From an uncultured Clostridia bacterium (GTDB lineage: Bacteria > Bacillota_A > Clostridia > Oscillospirales > Ruminococcaceae), in contig CAMVPV010000036.1 of assembly GCA_947169455.1 (NCBI GenBank), positions 1 through 8,614 of the forward strand: DNA of 8,614 nucleotides, in the 5' to 3' direction. The position numbers and the translations under genes are program-made. The notes under the pieces are model-generated. The model saw nothing but the letters and a program-made list of their open reading frames with translations, did no database searches and was not told the DNA's origin. Positions 7,139 through 8,614 of the stretch are shown in pieces. Every line of letters begins with the position of its first letter. Positions within the stretch are counted from its first letter, which is position 1.

Positions 7139-7612
7139 ATGACATTCACAAAAAGAATAATCTCAAAGAAAACGGACCGCCGCATGATAACACTTACGGA
7201 AAACGCAAAGCTCAAGGCAGTGCTCATGTCTGCGCTGCTCGCAATGTACGCTGCCGACAGCTTTACGGATTTTTTCGGATCCATGAGATTCATACTGTAC
7301 ATCGCAACAGGCATCTGGCTTATCGTTTTCCTGTATTATATTTCGGTGAGACACAGTTACACCGTTGAAAAGGATGATGAGATGTCCTCTGCGCACCGTA
7401 CAAAGGCGGCAAGCATCTGCCTCGGGATACTCGGTGCGGCAGCATCGGTCATCTTTCTGGCATTTCAGATATTTGACCTCAGATTTACGATCAACCGTGA
7501 CAATATCATAAATGTATTCATGTTTGCATTCTGCATCAGGAGCATCATAGAAAATGTCGCTTTCCTCGTACTTGAAAAGAACGTCTCCGGAGAAGCCGAT
7601 GAGGAGGAATAA
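7139..7612 (+). CDS. Small integral membrane protein, XRE-operon partner, 157 aa
   Basis: An unrecognised multi-pass membrane protein. Four hydrophobic segments are visible at about residues 24-42, 50-69, 89-112 and 124-145; the first is the least certain. A basic N-terminus (KRIISKK, DRR) and an acidic tail (GEADEEE) flank them; the charged loop YTVEKDDEMSSAHRTK separates the second and third. No enzymatic or transport motif was seen. The start is ATG 7139, set by the ribosome binding site and the promoter position; the frame is open back to 7016 but that part is control DNA. Its stop directly abuts the ATG of the XRE regulator, whose Shine-Dalgarno lies in this gene's last codons, so the two are co-transcribed and probably translationally coupled. 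Small XRE regulators in Firmicutes often sit beside few-helix membrane proteins of unknown role, which this resembles. A regulator-controlling or stress-sensing role is inference. Confidence 0.85.
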   Translation: MTFTKRIISKKTDRRMITLTENAKLKAVLMSALLAMYAADSFTDFFGSMRFILYIATGIWLIVFLYYISVRHSYTVEKDDEMSSAHRTKAASICLGILGAAASVIFLAFQIFDLRFTINRDNIINVFMFAFCIRSIIENVAFLVLEKNVSGEADEEE

Positions 7613-7813
7613 ATGGCAGAGCTGAAAACGAAACTGAAAGAATTCCGCGCCTCGAAGGATATGAAGCAGGGCGAGCTTGCCGAACTGGTCGGGGTGCGGC
7701 GTGAGACTATAATCCGGCTCGAGAAAGGGAGATATGACCCGTCGCTCAAGCTGGCAATGGACATCGCAAAGGTGTTCGGAGCATCGGTCGAAGACATTTT
7801 TTACTACGAATAG
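7613..7813 (+). CDS. Small XRE/Cro-family transcriptional regulator, 66 aa
   Basis: A compact DNA-binding protein consisting only of the helix-turn-helix domain. The family pattern is clear: [20 protein letters not shown] (scaffold helix and helix 2), then [16 protein letters not shown] (recognition helix about residues 29-38), then [20 protein letters not shown]. Such proteins bind palindromic operators as dimers. The start ATG follows the upstream TAA without a gap; AGGAGG (7602-7607) sits five bases before it, inside the membrane protein gene. It is the second gene of an operon whose promoter is embedded in four dyad repeats, so autoregulation is a natural inference. The length is full for this small subfamily and no truncation is seen. 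Confidence 0.93.
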   Translation: MAELKTKLKEFRASKDMKQGELAELVGVRRETIIRLEKGRYDPSLKLAMDIAKVFGASVEDIFYYE

Positions 7814-7827
7814 GACGTTTTTGTCAC

Positions 7828-7844
7828 GGGACACAGTATGTCCC
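7828..7844. repeat. Inverted repeat GGGACA-N5-TGTCCC between the two XRE units
   Basis: Perfect 6-bp arms GGGACA (7828-7833) and TGTCCC (7839-7844) flank CAGTA. It lies 15 bases past the 66-aa regulator stop and about 90 bases before the next gene. No T run follows, so it is a poor terminator. Related half-sites GGAC (7813-7816) and TGTCC (7876-7880) lie nearby, so it may be an operator for the second XRE unit. A GTCAC half-site matching the upstream array lies at 7823-7827 but lacks a good partner. Confidence 0.45.
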
Positions 7845-7897
7845 ATCCGCGTAAGATCGGCATTTGCTCATTTTATGTCCTTTATTTTCCGGCAGAG

Positions 7898-7908
7898 TAT
7901 GATATGAT
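7898..7908 (+). promoter_or_regulatory. Possible -10 region for the second XRE unit
   Basis: TATGAT occurs at 7898-7903 and, overlapping it, at 7903-7908. Each is one mismatch from TATAAT, a suitable distance before the CGGAGG ribosome binding site at 7919-7924. No good -35 lies at 16-18 bases upstream, so the promoter would be weak or need an activator. Confidence 0.35.
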
Positions 7909-7934
7909 GAAAACAGAACGGAGGTCACCGCACA

Positions 7935-8456
7935 ATGGATCAGATCAAGATAGGAAACTTCCTTCGGGAGCTTCGCAAGGAAAAAGGAATGACACAGGAA
8001 CAGCTTGCAGAAAAGGTAAGCGTCGCACGCAGAACTGTTTCAAGATGGGAGACAGGGAGCAATATGCCCGATCTGGATATCCTTGTGGAACTGTCTGATC
8101 TGTACGAAGTAGAACTCCGTGAACTACTAAACGGAGAAAGGACTTGTGAGAAAATGAACAAGGAACTCAAAGAGACCGTACTCGCCGTTGCGGAATACAG
8201 CGGCACAGAAAAAGAGCACAGTGCAAAGATCGTGGGTATGTATTTCATGATCGGCATCGTCTCACTGATCAGCAATTTCATTATGAATTGTATGGAATTG
8301 CCGGACACTTTCCTTACAGGATTATTACATGGATTTACGTTCACTCTGGCGCTGGGCGCGATGATAATGGGTCTGCTGTACATAAGCGGCAGGCTTGCGA
8401 AGCTGTCTGCGTTCAAAAAAAGGCTCACCGGAAAAGATAAGGAGGAAGAGATATGA
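7935..8456 (+). CDS. XRE-family regulator with C-terminal membrane helices, 173 aa
   Basis: A DNA-binding protein predicted to be tethered to the membrane. Residues 4-65 form an XRE helix-turn-helix: IGNFLRELRKEKGMTQEQLAEKVSVARRTVSRWETG, then MPDLDILVELSDLYEVELRELLNGE, the usual end of this domain. A linker of about 30 residues (CEKMNKELKETVLAVAEYSG) leads to two hydrophobic segments at about 98-120 and 127-150, and a basic tail (KKRLTGKDKEEEI). CGGAGG (7919-7924) lies ten bases before the ATG. The stop overlaps the start of the next gene in ATGA. Many Firmicutes encode XRE proteins with C-terminal transmembrane helices of unknown signal. Here it follows directly on another XRE/membrane operon, and the two DNA-binding domains are clearly different in sequence, so this does not look like a recent duplication. 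Confidence 0.9.
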   Translation: MDQIKIGNFLRELRKEKGMTQEQLAEKVSVARRTVSRWETGSNMPDLDILVELSDLYEVELRELLNGERTCEKMNKELKETVLAVAEYSGTEKEHSAKIVGMYFMIGIVSLISNFIMNCMELPDTFLTGLLHGFTFTLALGAMIMGLLYISGRLAKLSAFKKRLTGKDKEEEI

Positions 8457-8614
8457 GAAACATGAAAATAAGCATTTATCAGATCATAGGAACGGCGATC
8501 ATCTCGCTGATGCTCGTGACCGACCGTCTCTGGCATATCGTACCGGACTGGCTCGCTCTGATCCTTGCGCTCGTATCCGCAATGCTTAGAGGAGTAGGTC
8601 TACACCGCACCATC
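8453..8614 (+). CDS. Small membrane protein, 3' end beyond the window
   Basis: An open frame of 54 codons to the right edge with no stop. It starts at ATG 8453, overlapping the upstream stop by four bases (ATGA), with a strong AGGAGG at 8440-8445 seven bases before it. The peptide begins MRNMKISIYQIIGTAIISLMLVTD and has two hydrophobic stretches (about residues 8-22 and 33-45) separated by RLWHIVPDW. Coupling to the membrane-tethered XRE gene suggests a shared role. The function is not recognised. Confidence 0.75.
   Translation, partial: MRNMKISIYQIIGTAIISLMLVTDRLWHIVPDWLALILALVSAMLRGVGLHRTI

Noticed and set aside
7163..7846. 227-codon open frame on the minus strand over the membrane/XRE operon
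   Set aside because: Overlaps two supported genes with good ribosome binding sites; translation is His/Cys/Arg-rich and shows no domain.

Overview
The window looks like the chromosome of a Gram-positive anaerobe of the Clostridia, probably an Oscillospiraceae/Ruminococcus-type gut bacterium. This is inferred from strong AGGAGG-type ribosome binding sites, textbook sigma-A promoters, frequent ATA isoleucine codons at moderate GC, a clostridial-type long citrate synthase, a Thr/Glu-rich lipoprotein and small XRE regulators paired with membrane proteins. No rRNA, tRNA, CRISPR array, insertion sequence or phage gene was seen.

Layout. (1) Positions 1-3170, plus strand: the 3' part of a very large cyclic-di-GMP protein with tandem PAS-like sensor repeats, an intact GGDEF, another PAS, a degenerate GGDEF and an intact EAL. 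Its start lies left of the window. (2) 3333-5261, plus strand: a 642-aa lipoprotein of unknown function. (3) 5273-5316: a perfect 17-bp hairpin between convergent genes, probably a shared terminator. (4) 5419-6786, minus strand: citrate synthase, with its own sigma-A promoter at 6866-6894 and an AT-rich leader. (5) 7016-7138: a control region with a consensus promoter (TTGACA-17-TATAAT) and four copies of the dyad GTGAY-N6-RTCAC. It drives an operon of a 157-aa membrane protein (7139-7612) and a 66-aa XRE/Cro-like regulator (7613-7813). (6) 7935 to the right edge: a second XRE regulator carrying two C-terminal membrane helices, followed by an overlapping small membrane-protein gene that runs off the window.

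How it fits together. The left half is signalling and cell-surface housekeeping, and citrate synthase feeds 2-oxoglutarate/glutamate synthesis. The right end is the most unusual part: two adjacent transcription units, each pairing an XRE DNA-binding domain with membrane segments. The first is preceded by an operator array whose last six half-sites fall every 10-11 bp, that is on one face of the helix. A plausible reading is an autoregulated membrane-coupled switch. The regulator-operator link is inference from proximity and symmetry, not shown by the sequence.
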